This document shows, piece after piece, positions 22,447 to 34,061 of a DNA stretch of 64,000 bases. Position 1 is the first letter of the stretch, and every line of letters starts with the position of its first letter. A program made the translations under genes and the position numbers. The DNA is from Porites lobata (taxonomy: Eukaryota; Cnidaria; Anthozoa; Scleractinia; Poritidae). Where the stretch lies: assembly GCA_942486035.1 (NCBI GenBank), contig CALNXK010000036.1:3513501-3577500 (forward strand), written 5' to 3'. The notes under the pieces are model-generated. The model was not told where the DNA came from and ran no database searches. It saw only the letters and a program-made list of their open reading frames with translations.

Positions 22447-23704
22447 GCATAGGCGTACGGGAAATTTTTTGCCACGGGGGGCGGTAAACCATTTGCCCAA
22501 AAAAATCTCGCAAGTTGCCCAAATTTTTACGAAAAAGTCGAAAAGAAATGAGGGCCATATTGCAATAACATAGGCCGTCCTGGCATATGAAGGTGGCTCG
22601 ATACAGTTTTTCAGGGTCAATACCAAGTCTGAGCATAAACTACGTCACCATAAACAAACATTTGGAAAAATTGTAGACTGCAAAACAGTCCGTATTTTTG
22701 CGTATTCAAATACGCGCGAGCAGTCAAACAAAAGGTCTGGAGACTCGCGCGCTTCGCGCGCGTAAGACTCTTACGCCACGCGTTATCGATTTCTTTACTG
22801 ATTTTGAGAAAAAAGCCGACTGTTTTGCAGTCTAGAAAAATTGCGACCACAGTTGTATTAAGATGAAAATTTGTCATCATCAGGGTTGCAATGACATCGG
22901 AGTTGTCATAGCAACGAAATGACTCCATTACCTATTTTACTTCAGCAATGATTCTCGGCACGGGAACCTTACAAAATCGTTCACAGGAGCTTTTTTCTCC
23001 AATACGGTCGCCTCGATGTTTATGAAGTTTAAGCAAAACCTTAAGAGCGTTATCGAGATATTTTGCAATGAAGTTTTTATTATTAGAAATTCGGTAAGAA
23101 AAGGAAAATCTTGATTTTTGGTCGTTATCTGTAGAAAACGAAGCGCTTTTGACCTGCAATTTCACCTCATAGTAGTTTTAATCTTTTTAAAAACAGGTGT
23201 GAAAGATCGTGGAGGTAGCTCTGCTTGATTGCTAGAATCGAAAGATTTCATTTTCATACCCATTGTAGCCTGCGTAGCAAGCATTTCCAGTCGAACTCGC
23301 GCGGAAACGCTTGCTATGCAGGCAATACCCATTGCTAAATGCTATCTGCCATACACTGCCAGTCTTCGAGTGGAGATGATTCTAGAAAGTTATGCAAAAG
23401 TTTATTTAATCAATTCTCGACTGGAAATAGCCCGTTTCAGCTAGTGCAGTGTAGTATAGTGCCCAACAAAAAAAAACTGCAAATATGTAAATTACTCATC
23501 ACATGCTAAGCAACCACTGTTATGTAACTGGATTATGACGCCTACTTCAGGTTAATATTCAGGTCTTTAAAATAATCAAATAAACATGGGGACGTCTTTA
23601 AAAACTGGCTTTGCCCAAATTTTCTCTAGCTGCCCAAAAAATCTGAGTTGCCCAAAATTTGGGGGGGCTGCAGCCCCCCTCGCCCCCCGGCCCGTACGCC
23701 TATG
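22447..23704. mobile_element. 1.26-kb inverted-repeat element in locus copy 2
   Basis: Ends CATAGGCGTACGGG and CCCGTACGCCTATG are exact inverted repeats. The other copies read TTCACTGGGTTTTTCGCGCT without the insert, so the boundaries are precise to within one or two G. Inside are a G-run/C-run tract near 23660, short TTGCCCAAA repeats, and a nested MITE. No ORF of known type. Confidence 0.8.
22674..22834. mobile_element. Nested MITE with 9-bp target duplication
   Basis: TAGACTGCAAAACAGTC at the left and GACTGTTTTGCAGTCTA at the right are perfect 17-bp inverted repeats. GAAAAATTG occurs directly on both sides (22665-22673 and 22835-22843). A 9-bp duplication is typical of Mutator-like elements. 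Confidence 0.8.
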
Positions 23705-24539
23705 GTTTTTCGCGCTAAAAACCAACTAAAAAATCGCCATTTTTGTATGGATTTTCACTTGCGTCAGGCTCCTTGCGTAGACGTTCGCGGAACGATTACA
23801 ACCAAAGTTTGCAGAAATCGCGAACGGTACCACCTGATATCGTGCCATCTCTCGTCTGCCTTTAAAACTACCACAGTGTTTTAAACCAAGGAATGTGATA
23901 AAAACTGGGTTTTTTGTTTTCCTTTGAATTTGACCTTAACCCGTGAGGAGTAGCCAGCGCGAAGAAAATGCCCATAAAACGTCTTTAAAAGCCAAAACAA
24001 ATTCTCCGCGTTTCGGCCGCCATTTTTTTTATTTTTCAAACTTGTTTCCAGTACTCCTTGACCTTTTTGTTGTTTTTACGTCATGTATGCTTCATTTAGA
24101 AGTGTCACGGATAAAAACAGCAAAATACTAACCCCCACCCGGACAGGAAATTTATTTGTTGACCTCAATGGACCGGAAATTCTACGAGACGCAACACTTT
24201 CTGATATTCTGGTTCAACAATAGTAGTTTTTGATTTGTTTAATTGCAAAATTAACGCATCTGAAGCCAAAGCTCTGTTCATTCTCCCACCATGCATGGGA
24301 TTTTAGACCTTTTAAAAAGTGTTTCCTCTAAAATCAGTGCATTTCATAAGGTTTCCACCTCATGTCGTTTAAATACTATAACTTCAAGCTGATTGGTGAG
24401 GGAGTTTTTCTTGGTCAAGTGGCAACGCTCCGTTGTTTTTTTTGCTGGAGACTTATCAAGTTTAACTACTTGCAAAATGTTTTTTTAATTTCCTTTCGCT
24501 CTCTTTTACGGCTATTATGATTATTAGTTTAAATATCAT

Positions 24540-25770
24540 GATTACCGTTTAATTAGGCCATAATTATCCAAGATTTAGCTTCTGTTTTGTTTTTCAAAGT
24601 CCGGTTTTTTAGCCTTAGCTAACGCCACACGAACTTCGTTATTTTTTATGAATTACATAGCAATCCACGCTGCAAGCTTTTGCACCTTATAATTTATATC
24701 CCCGTTTAAAAAACAGCTGACGTACCATTTCACCTATTTTAAACTGGATCGGGGGGATTATTCCTCGAAAAAAGAGAATAGTGAAGAAAGCTAATCTCTG
24801 ATAGAAAACTTAATCTGTTCATGTTGTCCTTCAGCAGCATAATTAAAACTATATAAAACTGTTCTAGTGAGGCCTTGAACTGCTGTTTAAAAAGTAAAAG
24901 CTAAAATCCAAGCTTTCGCCGATCAACGGCATCATCAGGGATGAGAAAATGTTCCGCGGACGCTATATATATGCAAAGAAAGGGTAGGGTGAAATGTGTA
25001 AAAGATGCGACGTATGTATGAAAGCTATAGAAATAAACTGTGAGTAGAATACAAAGCTCTAATGATGGAGTGTCTCTAGACAAAGAACCTCTAATGCGCT
25101 TAAGAATGGTCTCTCAAATAAAATACTAAAATAAAAGGTCTGCGAATTCAGTGCATTCTTCTCAGGAATTGAGTGTAGGCTTGCACTTTCTAATGTAAAA
25201 TACTTCATAGAGACTTAGATTATCGGGGTCGTTTTCGCTCATAATAATCTCGACATCAATGTAATACATTTGAGGAGCACCTGTCCTCGATGCGTTTTCG
25301 CTCGTTGCGAATGAAGTTGAGTTTGGATTTGGTGGGGAGAGCTGATTGATGCATGGTGGACAAATAGTGGTTTCTTGGCTGGCTTTTCGTAAAATTCAAA
25401 AGAGCTGCTGCCATCCTTAGATATGGTGACTTTGAAATCGAGTAGTGACAATGCAAGGCCACTCGGTGTTGTTTCTCTGACCCGATTTTCGACAGCTCGT
25501 TTTAAGTTTGGGGGTAGTTATCTCAGCAACTGGTGAAAACGAGCTGTTTGCGAGATAAAATCAAAATGGCTGTTGCATTCAGTATTTCTCGCACCTGAAG
25601 CAGGGATTCCTAAGCCGACTTTAACTGCCGAGGTGTTTCCTACCGATGCATTCGTTTCTTCATCTTCTCCAGAGGTTTTGACGGCCTCCAAAAGACGCTT
25701 TGACAAGACTGTTTTCGAACCTCTGTCATCAAGCCGCGTTAGTTAAGAAAGCTCCGTCTTCAGTTCAGAT
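24540..25770 (-). pseudogene. Penelope-like element remnant, copy 3
   Basis: Paralogue of 17425-18656. Broken minus-strand frames read LLDFKVTISKDGSSSFEFY, EKPAKKPLFVHH and KSKLNFIRNERKRIEDRCSS. The differences from copy 2 are scattered, and both share the same frame breaks, so the element was already dead before the block was duplicated. Confidence 0.45.
24914..24940 (-). ncRNA. Hammerhead-ribozyme-like core, copy 3
   Basis: CTGATGA - T - GCCG TTGAT CGGC - GAAA on the minus strand: both core boxes with a perfect four-pair stem II and a five-base loop. Downstream, AAAGC pairs with GCTTT around TTGGATTTTA as a possible stem III closed next to a UH cleavage position. Stem I pairing is not evident. 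Confidence 0.45.
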
Positions 25771-26670
25771 ACACTTAATTTACACTTTAAAAAAAGGCCA
25801 TTTTGAGTCTCTGTCCGCAAAAACTGATATTCTTTATTTTCTAGAAAATAAAAGGCTTTTGCGAGAAAAAGGTTTACATCAGATTAATCGTATCATTTAC
25901 CTAAAAGCTACCTATGGAACAAAAAATGAAACAAAAATCGTTTTTTCAACTCTTGCCACTCAATACTCAAACTTGCCTGACCGTCGCTCTTAAACTGTTT
26001 GGCAAAATAATCCAAATCTAGCGGCTTGAAGTGAGTGGCTTTTTTTACGCCATGTCTTGTAAATATTAATGCCTAGTTATCTGCACCATTTTTTGTGAAA
26101 CAGATTACTATAAAGGAGAAGACACTGCAACACGCAGCTGATTGTTCAGATTTCTATTTTTAGTTGTAACTCGGGCTACGTGAGAGTACAGCTTCCCCAC
26201 TATTCTTTTGTCCGGATTTCAGGTCGTAATTATTAAATATGTCAAATATGCAACGTAACACTGATGCGTTTTCATGGAAACGAGGTAGAGACAAGAGTTA
26301 GAAATTGAAATAAGTCTCTCTTGCAAACGAGCCTTCCTTTTTTTTTTCAATTTTTTTTATTCCAAACATGGTTTGAAGAGTCAATTTATAGCTTTGTCTG
26401 ACCATATAGAAAAATTCTGTGGAACAAAATTTCAAAACTATTACAAATAGTCATTTGGTGTAGATAACCTCTCTTTTGTAATAAAAACTGTTAACGTTAT
26501 AATAATGAATTATGCCAGTTAAGCCACCGAGGTATGTGACGACTTGTGCTTACACTGAAGAAAGATTATACACCCGAAACACCTATTTTGTCGACCATTT
26601 CTAGAAACAATCACTGGGAAATAGGTTTTGTAGCAACATTTTGAATTTTTCTTTTTAATTTTTTTTACAG

Positions 26671-26742
26671 GGATCTTAGTTCCAACAACATTGTGGATCT
26701 TCACGTAGGGATATTCTCCAACTTGACAAATTTGCAGCGGCT
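26671..26742 (+). CDS. LRR exon 4 (D...QR)
   Basis: Acceptor TTTTTTTTACAG, donor GTAAGATG, 72 bp, phase 2. Variable codons are GAT (Asp) and CAG CGG (Gln-Arg). A silent CTG to TTG change is the only other difference from the common core. It is the last LRR exon before the Helitron. Confidence 0.8.
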
Positions 26743-26903
26743 GTAAGATGTGTGAATACTTGTTAAATAACATTTGGCTTAAACTGTTGAAATGAACTGT
26801 ATTTAAAATCTCAGCAAATACTTGATGTAACTGGAGCAGTATACACAGTCTAGTGAAAAGGACATTTTTTGTGCCATTTCTTCTGAAACAAATTAATAGG
26901 AAG

Positions 26904-27203
26904 GTGAACGCATTACAATAATAATTATTTTATTCCTTTATTTATCCTCCTTAGTATTTATGGCACTTAATATGCTATTGGGGCCGCGCAAATGGTTGAA
27001 ACAAATAATTGAAATCAAACATAATGGGGTTAAGAATTTCAACTGGCGGGAGGCAAACAGGCTGCAGCTATTTACAAGTATGGTCAAAGATTTGAATTCG
27101 GGACTACCGTGAAGAAATCCAGCTAGCGGTAAGGGCGGGACTTGAACTCGGGGCCTCCCAATTGCAAGTCCAGCGTTCTAACCGCTCGGCCACACGACCT
27201 CCT
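26904..27203 (-). mobile_element. tRNA-derived SINE, copy 4
   Basis: As copy 1, with A and B boxes intact. The Helitron insertion point lies 38 bp beyond its 5' end. Confidence 0.72.
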
Positions 27204-27480
27204 TACAACTTAAGAAGGGTAATACACCCAAAACGCTTGTTGCGTTCGACGTTAGGAGAACGCTTCGTAATCTTTGGGGATCCTGTGGTCGATGGGATAC
27301 CTGTGCATGCCAGGCGTGAAGATTCGAGATTTTTGGTTACCTGGACGGGCGATGTTCAAAATCTGCGCCATTTTGAATAATTATTAAGCGCGCGCACGAA
27401 TTTTAAGCCCAATAGCCGGCCAAAGAAATTGCGGGCTCACCTGGTGGACATGCGCACACAACTATTTTTATGCGCAAGCA

Positions 27481-27597
27481 ACTATACCTCGTGCGAGTGC
27501 GCACGCAACTATACCTCGTGCGAGTGCAAGCTCCTCGTGCGTCCGTGTCGCCTCCGTGGATATCTTTGCGTCCGTGTCGCCTCCGTGGATATCTTTG
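27481..27597 (+). repeat. Short tandem repeats in the Helitron leader
   Basis: ACTATACCTCGTGCGAGTGC occurs twice, then a 29-bp unit beginning GCGTCCGTGTCGCCTCCGTG occurs twice. They lie directly upstream of the first long coding frame. Confidence 0.7.
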
Positions 27598-28424
27598 GAT
27601 TATTCGGTAAGTTCATTTATTTTTCTCAAACTTCATGCGATGTTTCTTAAAAAGTTCATCGCTTCAACTTGTCAAAGCCTTACCAGGAAACTTTTTAGTA
27701 CTCCAAGAGCATGTAGAAAGCCCGATGTCGGCGTTGTCCGAACTACAACAAACCGAAGACCTTCGCTGCTCTCCTGCTTTGAATTGATGTCCTCGAATTT
27801 GCCGAACAACAAAGCAAATCAACCGATAACTCTGACACAAAGTTGTCTCAAAGCAAATCTACCAAGCCATTGTGCTTTGACCCATAGCGGTCACAAATAC
27901 AAACCAAACAAACCGAGTCATTGTACTCGGTGGCCATTGCGCCAAATGACCCGTTGTGGTCACAAAGCAAATAAACCGAGTCATTCTGCTCGATGGCCAT
28001 TGCGCCAAATGAAAAGTGACAAAAGTCAAATGGTTACCGGGCTGATAAGTGGTGATTGTAGTTCACAAGATCATGATAAGGCTTTGACAAGTTATTCTTC
28101 TGAGAAAATTGAAAATCATAGTGTAACTATTTCTGAAAATGTTGAAGTTCGTAAGAAAAGAGTGAATTGTCAGAGGAAAAGGGACAGGGAACCATCTCGC
28201 GTTCCTGTTAAAATAATTCTAAAGGCACTAAGTAATACGAAGTCTAGGAATAGAATCAAGTCTTTTGTAAGACAACATCTTCCAGACAGTTCTTTTATCA
28301 CTAATTTATGTAGAAATTACAACACCTGGAAATTCTGGTATACCAATGATCATTATTATAGTAAATTTGTTTTTTTACATGAACATACAGAAAAAGAAAA
28401 TTTACAACAACAGATAACTATTCT
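27556..28424 (+). pseudogene. N-terminal region of Helitron Rep/helicase polyprotein
   Basis: Frame 1 is open for about 300 residues. It contains a 23-residue tandem repeat (NKPSHCTRWPLRQM / NKPSHSARWPLRQM at about 27910-28010) and a basic stretch RKKRVNCQRKRDREPSRVPV. The frame then runs into a wrong C-terminus at 28467, while the Helitron sequence VADLMNSGGKSF continues in frame 3 from about 28425. The start codon is uncertain (27556 is the first in-frame ATG). Confidence 0.5.
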
Positions 28425-29168
28425 ACATGTAACTGTAGACAAACACATATCCGTGTGGCAGATTTAATGAATTCTGGTGGAAAAAGCTTTCCTCAAACTC
28501 ATAATGATAATTCAAAATTAAATGGAGGTATGTCTCCTGAGAATGCTGTTAGTCATGATTTACCATGGGATTGTTTAACTGAAAGGCTTCGTCTCATAGG
28601 ACTTATACCACATGATGTAGGTGGATTTGGGGATTGTTTCTTTAAATCAGTTTCGCACCAACTGTATAGGACTGCTGACTTGCATCTTGAAATTCGTATG
28701 GCTGGAATTGGCCATTTACAGAGTTACCCAGAATTGTATATTGAAAGCATTTCTAATGATCACTGGAATAACTATATATCAAAAAATGTCAAAACAAGGC
28801 ACATGGTGTGATAACATCATAATGCAAGCTGTGGCCAATGCATACAACTGTGTCATTCATATCACACAGTCTAATATAAATTCACCTGAAAGTACAATCT
28901 TAACTCCTGTTGCTGATCAGGATGGACGAAAGACAATATTTATTGGATATATTAACGAGTTGCATTATGTTTCAACATTGACTGACAAAAACAGTAGATA
29001 TAAAAACAAACTCACATGCATAAAGAGAAAATTATCAGAAACCAATGAAAACAGACATGGTAGACTTCTTAAGCACAGAAATTACATGAAAAGAGTCAAA
29101 TATACAGAAACAGCTAATGAAAGGGCAAGCAGACTTGAAGATAAGAGAGGCACTTATAGAAAAACAAT
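28425..29168 (+). pseudogene. OTU protease domain of the Helitron polyprotein
   Basis: Frame 3 gives LRLIGLIPHDVGGFGDCFFK, the OTU nucleophile region (G-D-C). Frame 1 then gives GTWCDNIIMQAVANAYNCVI and IFIGYINELHYVS with the expected His. The change from frame 3 to frame 1 lies near 28785-28795, next to a run of six A. Such OTU domains are known in Helitron proteins and are separate from the OTU gene at 843. It is followed by a basic coiled region (RNYMKRVKYTETANERASRL). Confidence 0.7.
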
Positions 29169-29783
29169 GTCTGAAGAAACTGCTGAAAAGCGAAAAAGAG
29201 ACTTAAAAATAAGAGAGACACTTATAGAAAAAGAGTGTCTGAAGAAACTGTTGAAAAGCAAAAAGAGAGACTAAAAAGTTACAAAGACTCTTATAGAAAA
29301 AGAACGTCTGAAGAAACTGTTGAAAAGCGAAAAAGAGACTTGCAAATAGGAGAGCCAGTTATAAAAGGTCTCAAACAATTTCTGCAGGACAAAAAAGAGA
29401 GCTCTGCTGGTCCAGTTCACGAACAAAAACATGCACAAAATAACATGAACGATTTTCATAAGTCCAATCAGTATTCAGTTTGCCAATGCACTGTCTGTTT
29501 TGAAGCATGGCCATTGAAATCCAGTCCAAGGAAGGTTGATCACTACCAGTGTCAGAGGTGCATACGAGATAAACAACAACCAAAAAAGTTTTCTAAGGAA
29601 AATGACATGGTGCCATCATTAGTACCTTTACAACTGCAGGGGTTAACCCAAGTAGAAGAAATGCTTATTGCACGTGCACTTCCTGTTATGCGAGTTTACA
29701 TAAAACCTGGTGGACAAAGGGGCTATTCAGGCCACTGTATCAATTTGCCTCAGGATATAGCTGAACTAGCATTCTCTGCCTAG
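29169..29783 (+). pseudogene. Helitron coiled repeats, Cys motif and DUF6570-like start
   Basis: Three 23-residue repeats (SEET.EKRKRDL...) start at 29169, 29237 and 29306. The first spacing is 68 bp instead of 69, which is the frameshift from frame 1 to frame 3. Next come a Cys motif ([12 protein letters not shown] ... YQCQRC) and [20 protein letters not shown], the DUF6570-like domain found ahead of Helitron Rep. The frame stops falsely at 29783, where [18 protein letters not shown] goes on in frame 1. Confidence 0.6.
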
Positions 29784-30219
29784 ATACCCAAAAGATCTAT
29801 CTGTTATTGTTGTTAAGATGAAAGGTAAAGAGAACAGTTTTAAAGATGTGACAGTGCGAAGGCAAAATGTAGCTGATGCACTACAATGGCTTGTTAATAA
29901 TAACTCACACTACAAGGACATAACCATCAATCAAAATTCTTTAAATTCTTTACCAGAACATGGTGTTCCACATGGTCTTCTCTCGGTTGAAACAGAGAAT
30001 ATAGATTTGGATGCCACATGTGAACCTGACTTAGGTCCTCAAAATGAAGATGACATTGTTTATAATGAGGGTACTGAAATGAGTAGTTTTCTGCCTATTC
30101 CAGAGTGTCAGCAGCAAGAAATAGAAGCTGTGCGCCAACAATTGTCTAATGATTCTAATCACCTGCCCTGGCCAACAGTTGGCAGTGAACCATTAAACGA
30201 GTATGTAACTCCTTTTTAG
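29784..30219 (+). pseudogene. Rest of DUF6570-like domain and Rep linker
   Basis: Frame 1: [39 protein letters not shown], then an acidic linker ending [18 protein letters not shown]. The expected continuation ([12 protein letters not shown]) is in frame 3, across a run of five T at 30212-30216. Confidence 0.6.
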
Positions 30220-30650
30220 CAACAATGGCTTTCCCAACATTATTTCCAGATGGTAAGGGTGATCCTACTAACCCATCATTACGCCGAGATATACCACTCG
30301 GAGAAAGAGTAAAGCACCTTTTAAAGTTTGGAGAAAACAAGAATGACAAATGGGTATATCGCTTTGCTACTCACCCCAGATTTGGTTACTGGGCATTGAA
30401 TATGATACAAAGAAAACGTATTCTGCAACAGACAGGCATGTTCCTAAAACAAAACCCAGGAGAAGCTCATTTGACTGCTGAAGAGCTGCGGCAAATGGCA
30501 ACTAGCAATAACACAAGTATGTTTATATCTAAGATATCACGCTATCTTAGTAACATTACTGGTTCTAATGCTTATTGGCACAAAGCTAAAGAAGATTTAA
30601 AAGCAATAATAGCCCATGCTGGAGCTCCAACATTCTTTTTTTCACATTCT
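30220..30650 (+). pseudogene. Helitron_like_N domain, first part
   Basis: Frame 3: [34 protein letters not shown] and [14 protein letters not shown] are typical landmarks of the Helitron N-terminal Rep domain. The frame goes out of register in a run of seven T near 30635-30641; the expected [11 protein letters not shown] follows in frame 2. Confidence 0.7.
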
Positions 30651-31590
30651 CCTCTGCTGATATGCATTGGCCTGAACTTCATGCAATTTTTGGCAACTCA
30701 GTCAGTAATAATTCAACTGACAACAAACGGCAGAATGTGATTAACAATCCTCATATTACAGACTGGTTCTTTACACAGCGTTTAGAAAGTTTTATTAAAT
30801 ACTGGTTATACAATTCACTAGATGCTGAGTGGCACTGGTACAGATTTGAATATCAAGCTAGAGGTAGTATACATTGTCATGGTGTAGCAAAGCTGAAAAA
30901 TGATCCAGGTTTATGTAAACTCTCAGAAACAGCTCTAAAAGGCTATTTGGCTGAAATGTCCACTAATACAGCTGAGCAAGTCAATATACTAGAACTCAAT
31001 CAACAGATAGTGGATGGGAAAAAGGCTTCCCAGGTAGTTTGTCAGTATGTAGATTGGTTATTGTCTACATATAATCCAGATCCACCAGATAATGGCACAT
31101 GGGTGAAGCCCTCTATTCATCCTTGTCAAAAGCGTCACAAGGACCTTGTAAGTTTACAAGACTCTGAACAAGATTATGTTGATTTGTTGAATACTGTACA
31201 AAGGCACACTCGCTGTAGTACAAACTATTGTCTTAGAAAGAAACAAAACGAAACAGAACTGAAATGTAGATTTAAGTTTCCATTTGAACCTTGTGTTAAT
31301 ACAAAACTAGAGTTTGAGCCCATTCATACAAAAGATGGAAGCACTCAATACAAAGCAAAGATCATAACAAAGAGGAATGATAGCAGACTCAATAATCACC
31401 AACGACTTCAGCTTCAAGGCTGGAGGGCAAACTGTGATATTCAAGTGATCATTGATTATCATGCATGTGTTGAATACCTTGCAAAATATGCTTCAAAAGG
31501 TGAACCAAAGTCACCTGTAATGAAACTTGCATTTAATTCTATTGTCCGTAATTGCAACAACAATAGCAACCCTACAAAATTGATAAAAAA
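30651..31590 (+). pseudogene. HUH Rep nuclease domain of the Helitron
   Basis: Frame 2 from [11 protein letters not shown]. Residues 71-73 of this segment are the HUH metal-binding motif ([11 protein letters not shown]). The two-Tyr catalytic motif [10 protein letters not shown] is at about residues 272-281 (near 31474-31505), with Tyr at 272 and 276. The HUH nuclease nicks DNA and joins its 5' end to Tyr during rolling-circle transposition. The domain is complete over this stretch. It loses frame at a run of six A near 31585. Confidence 0.8.
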
Positions 31591-33777
31591 GTGATAATGA
31601 AGTCACTTGGCCAACGTGACTTCTCTGCACAAGAGACTATGCATCATCTCATGTCACTGAAACTTGTCAGCTCATCATTTAATGTGGTACCTATTAGTCT
31701 AAATGGTTCACGTAGAATCAAAACTATAACAAATGATGGAGATACTGTAACCAATGACTCATTGCTTGATACTTACGCTAAAAGGGAAAAATATATTCAA
31801 ACCATCCCAGATATAATGGCTCTTAATTTCATTCATTTTGCAACAAAATACAAACTTGTCAACAACAAACTAACAGTTCAGCCTCATAACATGATTCCCA
31901 GAGTTTTTCCGGTATTTTCTTCCAATTCAAAAGGTCCAAATTTTGGACTTTATTGCAAATATCAGTTACTTAAGCACAAACCTTGGCATACTACACAAGA
32001 CAATGCCTGGGATTGTCAGGAAGGCACTGATGAAATATACATCACAAAATGGAAGGAATTTCTACAAACACCATATGCTGAAGAGCATGTTCCTGACTGG
32101 TATGAAAAACTACAAAGTGTACAGAATAACACAGAAGAGGAACCAAGTATAGAGCACTCTTCAGAAGAGCTTCCACAGCGTGAAGAGTGGATGGATTTAG
32201 CAGATCTCATACCTGGGTATTTTGTTAACCAAGATAATATAACACAACAAACCTCTCAGCCTGATTATGACTGGCAAAATGACAAGATTAAGTATGCAAA
32301 TCACTTAATACAGGAAATGCCATCCTGGATAAAAACTAAGAAAGATACTTTGGATTCTACCTTTGGTTTGCAACAACAAAATATTGATGTTAATACATTC
32401 AGTGACATGCAAAGACATGCCTACAATATGGTGAAAGCACATTCTGAACAAGCCTGCCCTAAAGATCCATTGCTTCTTATTATACTTGGAGTTGCCGGTA
32501 CAGGGAAAAGTTACCTCATTAATGCCATCCGAAACCTGCTCCAACACTCTTGTGCAGTGACTGCCACAACTGGCAAAGCTTCATTTAACATAAACGGATG
32601 TACAATCCATTCACTATTAAAATTGCCTGTTGGCCCAAGACATAACAAAGAATTAACAGGACAAGGGCTTGTCACATTACAAACCAAGCTGAAAGATATC
32701 AGTTATATCCTAATTGATGAATACTCTATGCTAGGACAAACATTGTTTGGCTGGATTGATAGACGCTGCCGACAAGCAACAGGCAAAAATGACGAAGTAT
32801 TTGGTGGTAAATCCATGATATTAGTTGGTGACCCAGCTCAATTGCCTCCAGTGGCAGATAAGCCATTATATCATTCGAGACCCTCCAGTTCTACAGGTGA
32901 ACAAGGCTATTTAGCTTATCACATGTTTGGCAATGTTGTAAAACTGTCAGTAAACCAGAGGGTTCAAGGCTTAAATCAACAGCAAGCTCAGTTTAGAGAT
33001 TTACTCATACGCCTTCGCACAGGAGATTCTAATGAGCAAGATTGGAAACTTCTTTTGGCAAGACAGCCTTCCATAGCATTGAACGTGAATGAGTTTCAAG
33101 ATGCCACTAGGCTCTATTTCAGCAATGAAGAAGTTGCTAATTATAACTTTGAACAGTTATCAGAACTTCATCAGCCAATAGCCTGCATCACTGCACGTCA
33201 CTCTAGTGATATAGCTAAGAAAGCAAGTTCGGATGACATGTCAGGTTTACAACCGACCATTTTCCTTGCAAAAGGTGCACATGTAATGCTTACCATGAAC
33301 CTATGGATAGATGTTGGACTTTGTAACGGTGCAACTGGAACGGTTGAAGATTTCATTTATGCAAACAACCAGCAACCACCAGACTTGCCTGTCGCTGTCA
33401 TAGTAAAATTTAATGAGTATAGAGGTCCATCTATCAGTGATAGCATTCCACGATGTGTGCCTATATGCCCAATAACAATAACCTCACAGACACTAGATGG
33501 TTTACATGAGAGACAACAGTTGCCTCTCAAACTTGCTTGGGCAATCACAATACACAAGAGCCAAGGGTTAACACTGCCAAAAGCATGGATTGACATTGGT
33601 CAGACTGAAACTACTGCAGGCATTTCATATGTAGCTATAAGCAGAGTGAAAACACTTTCATCTTGTATTATTGAACCAATGACTTTTGAAAGACTTAAGA
33701 GTCTTAAGAAATCCACTAATTTAAAATATAGACTTGAAGAAGAAAGCAGGCTATATAATCTAGCAAATATAAATTGA
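31591..33777 (+). CDS. PIF1-like helicase part of the Helitron polyprotein
   Basis: A 728-residue intact frame. The start shown is internal: [20 protein letters not shown] is the usual link after Rep. Helicase motifs in order: Walker [12 protein letters not shown] at about residue 300, ATTGKA and IHSLL, Walker [10 protein letters not shown] at about 372, [10 protein letters not shown] at about 412, [16 protein letters not shown], and [10 protein letters not shown] at about 680. It unwinds DNA during rolling-circle transposition as part of the Rep-helicase protein. The stop TGA follows YNLANIN, with no endonuclease domain after it. Confidence 0.85.
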   Translation: MIMKSLGQRDFSAQETMHHLMSLKLVSSSFNVVPISLNGSRRIKTITNDGDTVTNDSLLDTYAKREKYIQTIPDIMALNFIHFATKYKLVNNKLTVQPHNMIPRVFPVFSSNSKGPNFGLYCKYQLLKHKPWHTTQDNAWDCQEGTDEIYITKWKEFLQTPYAEEHVPDWYEKLQSVQNNTEEEPSIEHSSEELPQREEWMDLADLIPGYFVNQDNITQQTSQPDYDWQNDKIKYANHLIQEMPSWIKTKKDTLDSTFGLQQQNIDVNTFSDMQRHAYNMVKAHSEQACPKDPLLLIILGVAGTGKSYLINAIRNLLQHSCAVTATTGKASFNINGCTIHSLLKLPVGPRHNKELTGQGLVTLQTKLKDISYILIDEYSMLGQTLFGWIDRRCRQATGKNDEVFGGKSMILVGDPAQLPPVADKPLYHSRPSSSTGEQGYLAYHMFGNVVKLSVNQRVQGLNQQQAQFRDLLIRLRTGDSNEQDWKLLLARQPSIALNVNEFQDATRLYFSNEEVANYNFEQLSELHQPIACITARHSSDIAKKASSDDMSGLQPTIFLAKGAHVMLTMNLWIDVGLCNGATGTVEDFIYANNQQPPDLPVAVIVKFNEYRGPSISDSIPRCVPICPITITSQTLDGLHERQQLPLKLAWAITIHKSQGLTLPKAWIDIGQTETTAGISYVAISRVKTLSSCIIEPMTFERLKSLKKSTNLKYRLEEESRLYNLANIN

Positions 33778-34043
33778 TCCCAAGTTGAGTGATGCGAACA
33801 AAGTCACTCACAACAGTACAGCACCCAAAATTGATTAATTACAATAAATTGATTATACGGCCTTCAACACATGCATACATAAATGATTTTTTTTTATGGT
33901 TATAAATAGTTCACTTTCCAACTACATTTAAAGCAAAGTTCCATGTAATGTTTCAGAGTGTTGTATTAACTAGGGTTTAAAGGTATTTTAAACACCCTCC
34001 TAAAACATCTGTATACATCCTTATTTTTTTTTTTTTTCAACAG
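33778..34043. other. Spacer between Helitron helicase and RPA-like gene
   Basis: AT-rich non-coding. It ends in a long T-tract and CAACAG at 34040-34043, a likely splice acceptor just upstream of the short first coding exon of the RPA-like gene. Confidence 0.45.
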
Positions 34044-34061
34044 ACAAGACAGAGATCTAAT

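Larger units (their letters stand above)
17277..24376. repeat. Locus copy 2: 7.1-kb duplicated block
   Basis: The block starts TAACTTCAAGCTGATTGGTG and ends GTCGTTTAAATACTA; the sequence after 24377 starts the same block again. Order: 135-bp start segment, Penelope-like remnant (-), TTAA MITE, LRR unit, shortened LRR unit, 1.26-kb insert, tail. The two LRR units are spaced 1592 bp, because about 0.93 kb of the 2.52-kb unit is deleted at 20976 (GAAATCGC|GGCTTTTA). Confidence 0.8.
24377..27240. repeat. Locus copy 3, part before the Helitron
   Basis: It restarts with TAACTTCAAGCTGATTGG and runs parallel to 17277-20600 but without the 18661 MITE. It is cut at CGCTTGT|T by the Helitron. The interrupted sequence continues at 37177 (TTTTAAACATCGCG). 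Confidence 0.8.
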
